A stretch of DNA of 64,000 bases from Pseudomonas frederiksbergensis (GTDB taxonomy: Bacteria > Pseudomonadota > Gammaproteobacteria > Pseudomonadales > Pseudomonadaceae), in NCBI RefSeq assembly GCF_003732665.1, contig NZ_MOBP01000002.1:1-64000 (forward strand), given 5' to 3'. Both the position numbers and the translations under genes were made by a program. This document shows, piece after piece, positions 52,726 to 62,123 of the stretch; position 1 is the stretch's first letter; each line of letters starts with the position of its first letter. The notes under the pieces were generated by a model. The model was not told where the DNA came from and did not search any database. It worked only from the letters and a program-made list of their open reading frames with translations.

Positions 52726-53760
52726 TTATGCCTTGGCAAGCTTTCGCGCGAGGAATTCACGCATCAGGCCTGCGACTTCTAGAGAATGTGTTTCCAGGGC
52801 GAAATGTCCGGTGTTCAGGAAATGCACTTCTGCCTTGGGTATGTCGCGGCTGTAAGCGACCGCGCCTGGTGGAATGAACGCTGGATCGTTCTTACCCCAT
52901 ACAGCCAGAAGCGGCGGCTGGTGTGTCCGAAAATACTTTTGGAACTCTGGGTACAGCGCGACGTTGGTTCGATAGTCCAGGATCAAATCCAGTTGCTTTT
53001 CTTCGGCATCGGGGCGCGCCATATAGGCGATGTCCAGCGTGTAGCCGTCAGGAGCGACCAATGATGGATCAGCACCGTGTAGGTATTGGAAATTGATGAT
53101 CGTGTCTGCGCTCAGCGACGCTCTACAAGCTTCGCGTGTTTGCGCTGATGGATTGCGCCAGTAGTCCTGCCAGGCACCCCATTGATCGCTGAGCCCTTCA
53201 ACGTAGGCATTACCGTTTTGGCTGATAATTGCAGTGACACGTTCGGGATGGGCCATCGCCAGTCGGAAGCCGGTTGGAGCACCATAATCGAACGCGTAAA
53301 TCGCGTAATGCTTCAAACCTAACGCTTCAGTGAAGCCACCTACGACTTTCGCGAGGTTGTCGAAGGTGTAAGCGAACGCTGAACGATCTGGAGCTTTGGT
53401 GTTACCGAAGCCAGGCAGGTCGGGAGCAATCAATCGGTACTTGTCAGCCAACAGAGGAATCAAATTGCGGAACATATGGCTGGAGGTCGGGAAACCGTGA
53501 AGCAGCAGAATGACCGGCGCATTCGCAGGCCCCGCTTCGCGATAAAACACCTCAACGTCACCCACCTTCTGAGTCTTGTATTTGACGTCTTTCAGTGTGT
53601 TTTCATCGCCTGTTCCAGCTACAGATTTCGCATTCACTGGTGTGGCTGCCATGCTCAGTTGGGGAGCTAAAAGCGCTGCTGCACCGACCGCTACTGCAGC
53701 CAAAGTTTGGCGCCGCGATACATTGATTGTGATTGCAGTTTCTTGAATCGGCGTAGTCAT
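52726..53760 (-). CDS. Exported alpha/beta hydrolase, epoxide hydrolase/dehalogenase type
   Basis: The 344-residue protein has an N-terminal Tat-like signal (NVSRRQTLAAVAVGAAALLA, twin Arg at about 15-16, cleavage near SMAA). It is followed by HGFPTSSHMFRNLIP, the Asp nucleophile site FDYGAPTGF, GKNDPAFIPPGA and the His in NTGHFALETH. Asp in the elbow points to epoxide hydrolase or dehalogenase chemistry rather than an esterase. It is close to the unexported protein at 60949. ATG 53760 is better spaced from GGAG than ATG 53766. Confidence 0.88.
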   Translation of the reverse strand: MTTPIQETAITINVSRRQTLAAVAVGAAALLAPQLSMAATPVNAKSVAGTGDENTLKDVKYKTQKVGDVEVFYREAGPANAPVILLLHGFPTSSHMFRNLIPLLADKYRLIAPDLPGFGNTKAPDRSAFAYTFDNLAKVVGGFTEALGLKHYAIYAFDYGAPTGFRLAMAHPERVTAIISQNGNAYVEGLSDQWGAWQDYWRNPSAQTREACRASLSADTIINFQYLHGADPSLVAPDGYTLDIAYMARPDAEEKQLDLILDYRTNVALYPEFQKYFRTHQPPLLAVWGKNDPAFIPPGAVAYSRDIPKAEVHFLNTGHFALETHSLEVAGLMREFLARKLAKA

Positions 53761-53766
53761 GACCAT

Positions 53767-54098
53767 TCTCCAACGGCACTTAGTGCCCTAATAAGTTTAT
53801 TGATCAAGCACACAACGAAGCCGAAAGAATTCACCAATCACAGTGAGCTGATCGTTCCGCGTGGCTTCAAAATTAGATGTCGCTGTATTGGGAGCGCCTC
53901 GTCTTGCTCCGAGATGAGCGTCGAAACCGACAACGGTGCTGAGAGCGCCTGATGTTTGGTCGCCTCCCTGCCTGGAAGAACTATCGGCTCAAAGGAAATT
54001 CGAGCCAAACCATAAGAACTGTTCCGCCCGCAAAGAAAAACTATGCTGAACGTTTTCTATTCAGATTTTTGCGGTACTGAGCACAACGTCTGTAACCA
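53767..54098. other. Intergenic region, no gene supported
   Basis: It lies between the hydrolase and MFS genes of the left arm, both on the minus strand. No reading frame with family support and no strong hairpin was found. It should contain the promoter of the exported hydrolase. Confidence 0.45.
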
Positions 54099-55328
54099 TC
54101 AGCCAAGGCCGGGAATCTTTGCGGCGCATACTTTTCCTGAGTGCGGTTCGGTCGCAGGTTTCAACAAGGGAGTCAGTACAAGCATCAGCACTGCTACCGC
54201 TGTTAAAAGCAGGTATGGCATGGCAAATCCGCCGGAAAGGTCTCGCAATGCACCAAACCCGAAGGGTCCCACTGCCGCGATCAAATAGCCGATAAACAAT
54301 GTAAATACAGTCCAGGCGTTCGCTTGCTGAGCAGAGTGAGTTTGATCCAAAGGCAACGTCATCCCCAGGGTAAACGCTGCCCCCAGGCCAACTGCCGTTG
54401 AGGCGATGAAAACGATGGAGGGAATCGTAGAGATGAACGCTAATCCTGCGAGCCCGAGCACAGTAAGTGACGACGACACGGCAATCAGTAAGCGCCGGTC
54501 CGTGGACTTTCCAGCGATAGCGCCCGTGCCGAAATTAGCGACCGTAAAAATCAAGGTGAAGGCACTCAGCAGATAGCTTGGGGCAATCGCCGATGTGTGC
54601 ATCTGGAACATTGACGAAGCAAGCCATGCGAGCATGGCGTAACCCAGAAACTGACTGCAACCGAAGTACAATGCAATAAGCCAGGCTTTCGGATTACCCC
54701 AGGGAAGCCTTACTCGGTCTTGAGTTTGGGGACGATCTATTGGAGATGTGTGCGATTTGGCCAGACAAAGCCAACTGAAAATTCCGGTGACACAAAGGAT
54801 CACCCAAATTCCCGCTCCCATCCGCCATGACCCCGTTGAAGATGCCAGTGCACCAGTGCCTGCCGCAGCGGCAGTCGCCCCCAAGCTCAAACCAGTGGAG
54901 TAAATGCCCATGAACATGGGAGCGTGAGCGCTGTAGAACTCTTTAATCCAGCCGCCAATCAATGAACCGGCTACAGCAATACCTATCCCGATGATGAAGG
55001 TGGTGAGCAGCAAGCCCGCCACAGACTCCATCCATGACCGAAGGACGACACCCAGTCCCAGCAACACCAGAGAACCAATAACGGTGCCATTAATGCCAAA
55101 GCGTTTTGCCAACAATGGTGAAGCCAGTGCCAGAAACCCCATGCACAAATCGGGAATTGAGGTCAGCAACGACGCCTGTGTGAAGCTGAGATTGAAAGCC
55201 TGCCGGATATCCAGAAGTATCGGCCCGATCGAAATGATGGCCGGACGCAGAGCAAGCGACAGTATCAAAAGACCCACGGCCGCCATAAAGTGGGATGGAC
55301 GTTTCGTTACCTGATGTTTGAGTGTCAT
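54099..55328 (-). CDS. CynX/NimT-family MFS transporter, left copy
   Basis: The 409-residue protein has 12 predicted helices with LALRPAIISIGPIL, SFTQASLLTSIPDLCMGFLA, GSLIGGWIKEFY, LIALYFGCSQFLGYAM and LPLDQTHSAQQANAW. This is the CynX/NimT family (cyanate transport-like, 2-nitroimidazole efflux). It is closely related to the transporter at 58574. ATG 55328 starts the cytosolic leader. It is divergent from an AraC-type gene, an arrangement like nimT/nimR of E. coli. Confidence 0.9.
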   Translation of the reverse strand: MTLKHQVTKRPSHFMAAVGLLILSLALRPAIISIGPILLDIRQAFNLSFTQASLLTSIPDLCMGFLALASPLLAKRFGINGTVIGSLVLLGLGVVLRSWMESVAGLLLTTFIIGIGIAVAGSLIGGWIKEFYSAHAPMFMGIYSTGLSLGATAAAAGTGALASSTGSWRMGAGIWVILCVTGIFSWLCLAKSHTSPIDRPQTQDRVRLPWGNPKAWLIALYFGCSQFLGYAMLAWLASSMFQMHTSAIAPSYLLSAFTLIFTVANFGTGAIAGKSTDRRLLIAVSSSLTVLGLAGLAFISTIPSIVFIASTAVGLGAAFTLGMTLPLDQTHSAQQANAWTVFTLFIGYLIAAVGPFGFGALRDLSGGFAMPYLLLTAVAVLMLVLTPLLKPATEPHSGKVCAAKIPGLG

Positions 55329-55454
55329 TTCAGAAGCTCCGGTACATTCTGGACGCAACTGAAAGCTCGTCCGTATGCTCATCAGCCTATCGAGGCATAT
55401 CGGATAAATTGAGACATTATTCGTCGCCTATGTGACAAGAGGCTGTTGTTCGCT

Positions 55455-56234
55455 ATGACCGACTCGAAGAGCAGCGAGCCCGAGGACTATCAACATGTCC
55501 CTCGGGATATCAGTGGGATGCCACGGGACCAGCCCGCCGGGAGCTATAACGCCCCTCATCAGCATTTTCGCGGACAACTGCTGTATGCCATATCCGGCTT
55601 GATGAGGGTCAAGACTGAGCACGGACTATGGCTGGTTCCTCCAAACAAAGCGCTTTGGATTCCTCCTGGCATCGTTCACGACCAACTCATGGTGACGTCA
55701 GTCCAAATGCGGACGTTGTACGTTTCCCCAGAGAAGTCAAAAGAGATGGGCAGCGCCTGCAGGCTGCTTGAGGTATCGGCTCTTCTGCGCGAATTGATTG
55801 TTGCGTTTGTTTCCGAGCCAGTCGAATACGATACAGACGGTAAAGGCATGCATCTGGCCGCACTGATACTGCTGCAAATGGAGGGTGCTGCCACGGTCCC
55901 GCTCGTCATTCCCTGGCCGAGTGACCGCAGGCTCCTGGTCGTCTGCAGCGCGATCCTTGCTCATCCCGAAAGCCCCAGGACGATTGAATATTGGGCGGAT
56001 GAAGTAGGCGCGAGCTCTCGCACACTCATCAGACTTTTTGTCAAAGAAACCAAACTCAGCTTCAGGCAATGGGTACAGCAAGTCCACCTAGCCGAGGCGC
56101 TTCATAGGCTCGAACGCGGAGAGGCTTTGGGAAGTGTTGCTCACGCTCTCGGCTATGCGAGTTCGAGCGCGTTTACCGCACTGTTTAAAAAAATCATGGG
56201 GGAATCGCCCAGGGCTTATAGGAGCCGAAAATAA
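55455..56234 (+). CDS. AraC-family regulator with cupin domain (NimR-like)
   Basis: The 259-residue protein has an N-terminal cupin (HQHFRGQLLYAISGLMRV, WIPPGIVHD) and a C-terminal double helix-turn-helix (DEVGASSRTLIRLFVKETKLSF, LGYASSSAFTALFKK). The architecture is that of E. coli NimR (YeaM), which represses the nimT exporter gene. Being divergent from a NimT-like MFS gene supports the same circuit. It sits at the centre of the mirrored cluster. ATG 55455 is preferred over TTG 55446. Confidence 0.88.
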   Translation: MTDSKSSEPEDYQHVPRDISGMPRDQPAGSYNAPHQHFRGQLLYAISGLMRVKTEHGLWLVPPNKALWIPPGIVHDQLMVTSVQMRTLYVSPEKSKEMGSACRLLEVSALLRELIVAFVSEPVEYDTDGKGMHLAALILLQMEGAATVPLVIPWPSDRRLLVVCSAILAHPESPRTIEYWADEVGASSRTLIRLFVKETKLSFRQWVQQVHLAEALHRLERGEALGSVAHALGYASSSAFTALFKKIMGESPRAYRSRK

Positions 56235-56432
56235 ACAATCTCCCCTGGCCGGGCGTAACCAGCAGGGTTTGTTTTCTGATGGTGTAATCCTGTCAAAACC
56301 AACAAGTCGAAGGATTAACGCTGACATATCACCCACTATTTCATCCCTTTTTCCTTGAAAAGGACTACATTCGTCTGATTGTTTTTCTCTCATAGACCGC
56401 TGGGCAAGAGGCCCTACCGTAGAGTCCTTCCT

Positions 56433-57356
56433 ATGCGTGCGCCGGGTCATCTCAACGCTTTAAGAGCCTTCGAGTCTGCAGCACGTCATTGCAGCTACAT
56501 TCGAGCGGCAGAGGAGCTCAATGTTTCACCTGCTGCTGTGGGGCAGTTGATCAGGGGCTTGGAGGATTCGTACAACGTCATCCTCTTCCATCGTTCCCGC
56601 AGCGGCCCCGCTCGTCTCGTGCTTACAGAAGTTGCCTTGTCAATTCTGCTGGAGTTGCAAGGCGGCTTTGACTTACTCGGCGCAGCGGTCGAAACGTTGA
56701 AAACCGGGGGCGCAATGGTATGTCTCAACGTGACCTCGTCCCCGGCGTTCGCAGATAAGTGGTTGCTGCAGAGGGTGGAGAGCTTTCAGATTCTGTTCCC
56801 TCAGTATGAGCTTCGTTTAGACAGTAATATCCGGCTCGTGAACTTCGCAACGGAGCGAGTCGATCTGGGAATCCGGTTTGGATGCGGTCAATGGCCAGGC
56901 CTCGTCTCTACGCATTTGATGAGCGACGAATTTTTCCCGGTCTGCAGTCCCTCGCTGCTACTCGACGAACACCCACTGACATCAATTGAGGCACTTGCAT
57001 TTCACCCACTGCTGCATGATGTCTCGATGCGTGATTCGCCAGAGTTTTTAACTTGGAAAACCTGGCTTCAGAACATTGGCCGTGTTCATGAAGGTGTGGA
57101 ACGCGGCTTGCAAATCAATAATTCCGCAACGGTTATTCAATCAGCTATTTGTGGGTGCGGTGTAGCGCTGAGCAGGCGTTCACTCGTTGCGGCAGATCTT
57201 GCTGCGGGGCGCCTGGTCAGGCCATTCGGAGAGGCGCAACCGAGTATTTTTTCGTTCTACATCGTGGCCAGAGAAGGCACTCCGATCAGCGCCGCCGCAC
57301 AGGCATTCAAGGATTGGCTTTTAGGGCAAGCTTCAAACGATGGGCTCTTGAATTGA
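56433..57356 (+). CDS. LysR-family regulator (GcvA-like), right copy
   Basis: The 307-residue protein starts MRAPGHLNALRAFESAARHC and is highly similar throughout to the left-arm copy, with AAEELNVSPAAVGQLIRGLE and FHRSRSGPARLVLTE. ATG 56433 is placed by that alignment; an upstream ATG at 56379 adds 18 unsupported residues. It lies upstream of a hydrolase, an MFS gene and an SDR in the same direction and may control them. Confidence 0.88.
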   Translation: MRAPGHLNALRAFESAARHCSYIRAAEELNVSPAAVGQLIRGLEDSYNVILFHRSRSGPARLVLTEVALSILLELQGGFDLLGAAVETLKTGGAMVCLNVTSSPAFADKWLLQRVESFQILFPQYELRLDSNIRLVNFATERVDLGIRFGCGQWPGLVSTHLMSDEFFPVCSPSLLLDEHPLTSIEALAFHPLLHDVSMRDSPEFLTWKTWLQNIGRVHEGVERGLQINNSATVIQSAICGCGVALSRRSLVAADLAAGRLVRPFGEAQPSIFSFYIVAREGTPISAAAQAFKDWLLGQASNDGLLN

Positions 57357-57488
57357 CTGGAACGGAGCAGGAAAGTTTTTCTATCCGACTGGGACAGATC
57401 TTCTGATTTGTCGTGCAAATCCCGTATGGCGATAGTGAATCACCGAAAGGCACTCATGAACTCCCGCCCATACAGGAAGCTGAACACC

Positions 57489-58352
57489 ATGAAATTTTCA
57501 TCCGTCACTGAAGGTTTTAAAATCGCTTACGAACGCTCAGGCACAGGTGATCCTGTCGTGCTGCTGCACGGTTGGCCGGGCGATCACACAGACTACGACC
57601 ACCTAGTCCCACTGCTTTGCGACTATGCCGATGTACTGGTGCCCGACCTGCGCGGTTTCGGTCAGTCGGACAAACACGAGGCTGATCCAGAGCAGATCTA
57701 TTCCGGCCAGGGTCAGGCACGTGCCGTCATTGCCTTGATGGACGAGCTAGGCATCAAAAATGCGATTGTTTGCGGATACGACGTGGGTAGTTTCATCTCC
57801 CAGACCATTGCATCAATGCGCCCTGATCTGGTTAAGGCGCTGGTGGTATCTCCTCCTCTGCCGGGTGCCGGCGACCGTGTTCTTGAGCTTAAAGAGGCGA
57901 TGGAATTCTGGTACACCAGTTTCCATAATCTCGAACTCTTCGGAACACTCGTCGATGGCAAGCGTGATGCAGCTCGCGCCTACCTTCATCACTTCTGGTC
58001 TCACTGGTCGGGCCCAAGCTACGTCGTCGATGAAAAGCGTATCGATCACCTGGCAGACGTTTACTCACCGCCTGGTGCGTTCAACGCCTCGATCGCCTGG
58101 TATCGCTCTTCCGGTAACCCTGTGACCGCCTATGCCACGGAAGTCGCGCCAGCCGCCGCCGATCGACTGAAAACTCCGACCACAATTCTATGGCAGGAAA
58201 CTGATCCCATCTTCCCGATCACATGGTCTGACCGTTTGGACGATTTCTTCGTCAACTACACACTCCAGCGCTTGCCGGGTGTGGGTCACTTCACACCGCT
58301 TGAAGCGACCGAGACCTTCGCCGCGGCCATCCGCGAATGGCTCAACAAGTAA
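57489..58352 (+). CDS. Alpha/beta hydrolase, haloalkane dehalogenase/epoxide hydrolase-like
   Basis: The 287-residue protein has VVLLHGWPGDHTDYDHLVP (oxyanion), LRGFGQSDKH, the Asp nucleophile in CGYDVGSFISQ and a His in VGHFTPLEATE. This fits the fluoroacetate dehalogenase/epoxide hydrolase group. ATG 57489 starts the conserved MKFSSVTEGFKIAYE; ATG 57456 is an alternative. It differs clearly from the FDYGAP hydrolases at 52726 and 60949. A heptamer repeat lies between it and the next gene. Confidence 0.87.
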   Translation: MKFSSVTEGFKIAYERSGTGDPVVLLHGWPGDHTDYDHLVPLLCDYADVLVPDLRGFGQSDKHEADPEQIYSGQGQARAVIALMDELGIKNAIVCGYDVGSFISQTIASMRPDLVKALVVSPPLPGAGDRVLELKEAMEFWYTSFHNLELFGTLVDGKRDAARAYLHHFWSHWSGPSYVVDEKRIDHLADVYSPPGAFNASIAWYRSSGNPVTAYATEVAPAAADRLKTPTTILWQETDPIFPITWSDRLDDFFVNYTLQRLPGVGHFTPLEATETFAAAIREWLNK

Positions 58353-58415
58353 CGTCAGTACACCGTCGTAGATCGCTAAAACCGAAAAGCTCGGCTGGCT
58401 CATTGAGCCCGCCGA

Positions 58416-58464
58416 CGCTGATCGCTGATCGCTGATCGCTGATCGCTGATCGCTGATCGCTGAT
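58416..58464. repeat. Seven tandem copies of CGCTGAT
   Basis: A perfect seven-base unit is repeated seven times, followed by CG, 110 bases before the preferred MFS start. It contains TGATCG/CGCTGA overlaps and no coding role is apparent. The unit length and perfection favour slippage. Confidence 0.9.
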
Positions 58465-58573
58465 CGTTATTCGAGGCTGAGGGGTGAACAACCCGAGTCA
58501 AGAAGAACCAGCGAAACCGCTACTTTCTGGAAGAAATTCGTCTGATGGATCAGCAAACATCGGAGCGTGTCAG

Positions 58574-59800
58574 ATGACAAAGTCTTCTGCTGTAGCCAAG
58601 CCACCCTCACCGCTTCTGGCGGGTATTGGCTTAATAATCCTTGCCCTGGCCTTGCGACCGGCAATCATGTCCGTTGGCCCCATTCTGACAAGCATCCAAC
58701 AGTCCTTTGGGCTCAGCTACACGCAAGCTTCCATGCTTACGTCGATTCCGAATTTATGCATGGGGTTTCTTGCACTGCTTGCTCCGTTTCTTGCCAAACG
58801 CTTTGGTACGAACTCAACCATCATTGCCTCGCTCGTGCTGTTGGGGCTTGCTACTGCATGGCGAGCAACTGTGGGCACCACCTCAGCCCTTTTGCTCAGC
58901 ACTGCGATCATTGGCGCTGGAATTGCTATCGCCAACACACTCGTGGCTGGGTGGATCAAGCAAAACTATGACAGTCGCGCAGCCTTGTTTATGGGCATCT
59001 TTTCGACAGGACTCAGTGCCGGCGCACTCATCGCCACCTCAAGCACTCTGGCCATTTCTAACGCCTCAGGTTCCTGGCGAACTGGGGCCGGTATATGGGC
59101 AGTCCTTAGCCTGTCCGGCACACTGGCATGGGTACTCATGGCCAAGGCGCACCCTGCGCCGACTAGCGTTAAAGGCGCTGGCACATCGGTGAAACTCCCA
59201 TGGGGAAGCTCCAAAGCCTGGCTGGTCGCGCTTTACTTCGGCTGTAGCCAGTTTCTAAGTTATGCCGTATTTGCCTGGCTTGCTCCCTCGATGCTTGAAA
59301 TGCAGACATCCACGCTCAAACCCGAGTTCTTGTTGAGTGGGTTTACGTTGGCATTCACAGTGGCGAATTTTGTGATGGGGCTCATAGCGGGCAGCTCCCC
59401 TGACCGAAGAGTCTGGATCGCAATCAGCACGGTCATTACGATCGTGGGTATTGCAGGCTTGGCATTTGTCAGTTCGATCTCAGCCGCTATTTTTATCCTG
59501 CTTATTGCCGTTGGTTTAGGTGCCGCACTCACTTTAGGACTGACGCTGCCTCTGGATCAAACGAGCTCGGCAGAAGAAGCAAACGCATGGACAGTCTTCA
59601 GTAGCCTCATCGGCTACCTCATTGCAGCCATCGGGCCCTATGGGTTCGGAGCGCTTCGAGACTTGTCAGGGGCATTCACTGCCCCGTATGTGCTTTTGTT
59701 TATCGTCTCGTTGTTGATGCTTGCACTGACTCCATTGCTAGGACCACGATCCGTGCCCGCCAGTAACTTTGCACGCTCACCAGACAACGAGGTGAGCTGA
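58574..59800 (+). CDS. CynX/NimT-family MFS transporter, right copy
   Basis: The 408-residue protein parallels the left-arm transporter: LALRPAIMSVGPILT, SYTQASMLTSIPNLCMGFLA, NTLVAGWIKQNYDS, LVALYFGCSQFLSYAV and LPLDQTSSAEEANAW. The two are homologous along their full length. ATG 58574 has GGAG 11 bases upstream and matches the paralogue start; GTG 58484 would add 30 residues. The heptamer array lies just upstream. A terminator follows at 59826-59858. Confidence 0.9.
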   Translation: MTKSSAVAKPPSPLLAGIGLIILALALRPAIMSVGPILTSIQQSFGLSYTQASMLTSIPNLCMGFLALLAPFLAKRFGTNSTIIASLVLLGLATAWRATVGTTSALLLSTAIIGAGIAIANTLVAGWIKQNYDSRAALFMGIFSTGLSAGALIATSSTLAISNASGSWRTGAGIWAVLSLSGTLAWVLMAKAHPAPTSVKGAGTSVKLPWGSSKAWLVALYFGCSQFLSYAVFAWLAPSMLEMQTSTLKPEFLLSGFTLAFTVANFVMGLIAGSSPDRRVWIAISTVITIVGIAGLAFVSSISAAIFILLIAVGLGAALTLGLTLPLDQTSSAEEANAWTVFSSLIGYLIAAIGPYGFGALRDLSGAFTAPYVLLFIVSLLMLALTPLLGPRSVPASNFARSPDNEVS

Positions 59801-59825
59801 ACACCGTCAATTTTTCGCAAAAACC

Positions 59826-59858
59826 AAGCCCGCCGGTCTGACCGTCGGGCTTTTTTTT
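59826..59858 (+). terminator. Terminator after the right-copy MFS gene
   Basis: AAGCCCG-CCGG and CCG-TCGGGCTT pair around a short loop and lead into eight T. Confidence 0.85.
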
Positions 59859-60042
59859 GTCCACTAACAGCGGGCTGGTCGGGCACTCAAGGCGCCAATC
59901 TGCCCACTTACCGACCACCCAAGTTTTTCTTTGCATGTGGCACAGATCTTCTGATTTGGCAGTGTTCATGATCGCGCCGATAGTGGGTCCATGCAGTCAA
60001 AACCGCCTGCACTCAACCAGCCCTTACCAATGGAGCATCATC

Positions 60043-60789
60043 ATGAAACTGACCAATAAAGTAGCTTTGATCACTGGCGGCACCTCAGGTATCGGCCTCG
60101 AAACCGCCAAGCGTTTTCGTGATGAGGGGGCTCACGTCATCGTCACGGGTATCAATCCAGGTCGTTTGGAAGAAGCCAGGAAAGAGCTTGGCCCGGACGC
60201 GATGGTCATCTCCGCCGACCTTCGCCAAGTTGCTGAAATGGATCGTGTGATTAAAACCATCCGCACCCGCTACGACCACATCGACGTGTTGTTCGCAAAC
60301 GCCGGCGCAGGCACGGCGGCTCCTCTGGAAGCGGTCACCGATGAACAGATCGATGAGCAGTTCTCGCTGAACTTCAAAGGCATTTTCTTTACCGTGCAGA
60401 AAGCTTCGCCGTTGTTGGTCAAAGGCAGCAGCGTGATCCTCACCACTTCATTCCTCAACCGAGTGGGTGCGCCAGGGCTGTCGATTTTGTCCGCTAGCAA
60501 GGCAGCAGTTCGCTCCCTGGCATTGACCCTGGGGGCTGAGTTGGCTCCACGTGGTATCCGCGTCAACGCCATCAGCCCGGGCCCGATCAGCACTCCATTC
60601 CACGGCAAACTTGGCTTGTCGGACGCTGACCTGAGCGCAGTGGCAGCCAGCATCGAGGCGCAGGTTCCATTAGGCCGCTTTGGTGAGGCGAGCGAGATCG
60701 CCAACTCGGTTGTCTTCCTGGCCAGCGATGATTCGTCTTTCATGACGGGCTCAGAACTTATCGTTGATGGCGGCATCTCGCACTTCTGA
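60043..60789 (+). CDS. SDR-fold protein lacking the catalytic Tyr
   Basis: The 248-residue protein has an intact cofactor site (TGGTSGIGLETAKRF), FANAGAGTAAPLE, a Ser in LTTSFLNRVG and NAISPGPISTPF, and ends with ELIVDGGISHF. The catalytic YxxxK is LSASK: Tyr is Leu (codon TTG), while the close relative at 49110 keeps YSASK. It should bind NAD(P) but not carry out normal hydride chemistry. ATG 60043 has TGGAG upstream. It lies beyond the terminator of the MFS gene and so has its own promoter. Confidence 0.88.
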   Translation: MKLTNKVALITGGTSGIGLETAKRFRDEGAHVIVTGINPGRLEEARKELGPDAMVISADLRQVAEMDRVIKTIRTRYDHIDVLFANAGAGTAAPLEAVTDEQIDEQFSLNFKGIFFTVQKASPLLVKGSSVILTTSFLNRVGAPGLSILSASKAAVRSLALTLGAELAPRGIRVNAISPGPISTPFHGKLGLSDADLSAVAASIEAQVPLGRFGEASEIANSVVFLASDDSSFMTGSELIVDGGISHF

Positions 60790-60948
60790 TACACGTTTAA
60801 AACGTTTGAGGCTGCAAAGGTCCCACATCCGGATTTTCGACTGAACTCAGATTCCTTCTGAATAGAGTTTGACGATGGATTGTGGGTGCCTGTAGCTGCT
60901 TATAAGTTGATTAAAAAACCCACTGATCATGCTTAAAGAGGCTTTCAC

Positions 60949-61833
60949 ATGACTACTTCAGTTCTAACCAACAGCGTTGTCACTCAGTATGTCGAAGCGG
61001 ACGGAGTGAAGGTCTTCTACCGCGAAGCTGGCGACATCAACGCTCCAGTGATTCTGCTGGTGCATGGCTTTCCATCGTCGTCTCACCAATATCGTCAGTT
61101 GATTCCGTTGCTGGCAAAACACTATCGGGTTATCGCTCCAGACCTGCCTGGCTTTGGTTTTACCGAAGTCCCGGCGGCCCGCGAGTACGTCTACAGCTTT
61201 GACACTTTGGCCAAAACCCTCGGTGACTTCGTCGACGCGTTGAACCTAAAACGTTACGCCTTGTATTTCTTCGACTATGGCGCACCGACCAGCCTTCGCT
61301 TGGCACTCGCTCATCCAGAACGGGTAACGGCGTTGATTTCCCAAAATGGCAATGCTTACCTGGAAGGCCTCGGCGATGCCTGGGCTCCGATCAGAGCTTA
61401 TTGGGCCGACCCAACGGCTGAAAACCGCAAGGTGATACACGACAACGTCTTGAATCTGGAAGGCACGCGCTGGCAGTACCTACACGGAGTTTCCAACCCT
61501 GATGCGGTCGCACCAGAGTCGTATCTGTTGGACGACCTCCTGATGCAGCGTCCAGGCAACAAGGAAATCCAGCTCGACCTTTTCCTCGATTACGCCAACA
61601 ACTTGAAGCTCTATCCTGCGTTCCAGCAATTCTTCCGCGACACCGAATTGCCAACACTGGTTATCTGGGGCAAGAACGATCCGTTCTTCATTCCGCCGGG
61701 CGCAGAAGCGTTTGCCACCGATAACCCGAACGCAGTAATCGAGCTTCTGGATACTGGGCATTTCGCGCTGGAAACCCATGTGGATTACATCGCAGAACGC
61801 ATCATCAAAGTCGTTGGCGACGCCATCGTCTGA
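60949..61833 (+). CDS. Alpha/beta hydrolase, epoxide hydrolase/dehalogenase type
   Basis: The 294-residue cytosolic protein is closely similar to the exported hydrolase at 52726 from VFYREAG onward: HGFPSSSHQYRQLIP, the Asp nucleophile in FFDYGAPTS, ISQNGNAYLEGL, GKNDPFFIPPGA and the His in DTGHFALETH. It lacks the Tat-like leader. It therefore looks like the intracellular version of the same enzyme. A 13-bp hairpin (61849-61880) follows the stop. Confidence 0.9.
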   Translation: MTTSVLTNSVVTQYVEADGVKVFYREAGDINAPVILLVHGFPSSSHQYRQLIPLLAKHYRVIAPDLPGFGFTEVPAAREYVYSFDTLAKTLGDFVDALNLKRYALYFFDYGAPTSLRLALAHPERVTALISQNGNAYLEGLGDAWAPIRAYWADPTAENRKVIHDNVLNLEGTRWQYLHGVSNPDAVAPESYLLDDLLMQRPGNKEIQLDLFLDYANNLKLYPAFQQFFRDTELPTLVIWGKNDPFFIPPGAEAFATDNPNAVIELLDTGHFALETHVDYIAERIIKVVGDAIV

Positions 61834-61848
61834 TATCTCTCCCTATGG

Positions 61849-61880
61849 GTTACCACTCGTCTTGAATGACGAGTGGTAAC
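61849..61880. terminator. Strong hairpin after the hydrolase gene
   Basis: GTTACCACTCGTC and GACGAGTGGTAAC form a perfect 13-base stem with a six-base loop. No T run follows, so it may be an RNA 3'-end stabiliser or a weak terminator. Confidence 0.6.
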
Positions 61881-62047
61881 TGAAGGGGTAGCGAAACATT
61901 TATCTATTTTCCATGCGGCCACAGACCACTTTGAGTCATTTTCCACCCCTGGCAATTACCCACCCACCTCGCCAGCAATCAAGCATCCACCGCCTCCTCC
62001 CACCCATTTCGCATCCACCATTGACTGCATCAATAACAACCATTAAC

Positions 62048-62123
62048 GCAATGAAGTTCTCATATCAGCATCGCGGCGTAAGATCGGCTCCATTCCAACC
62101 CACTACACCCGGAGCACACTCTC
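62048..62123 (+). promoter_or_regulatory. Leader shared with the 6254 repeat-protein gene
   Basis: AATGAAGTTCTCATA, GCGTAAGATC, GCTCCAT and ACACCCGGAGCACAC occur in the same order and at nearly the same spacing as at 6178-6253. Confidence 0.5.
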
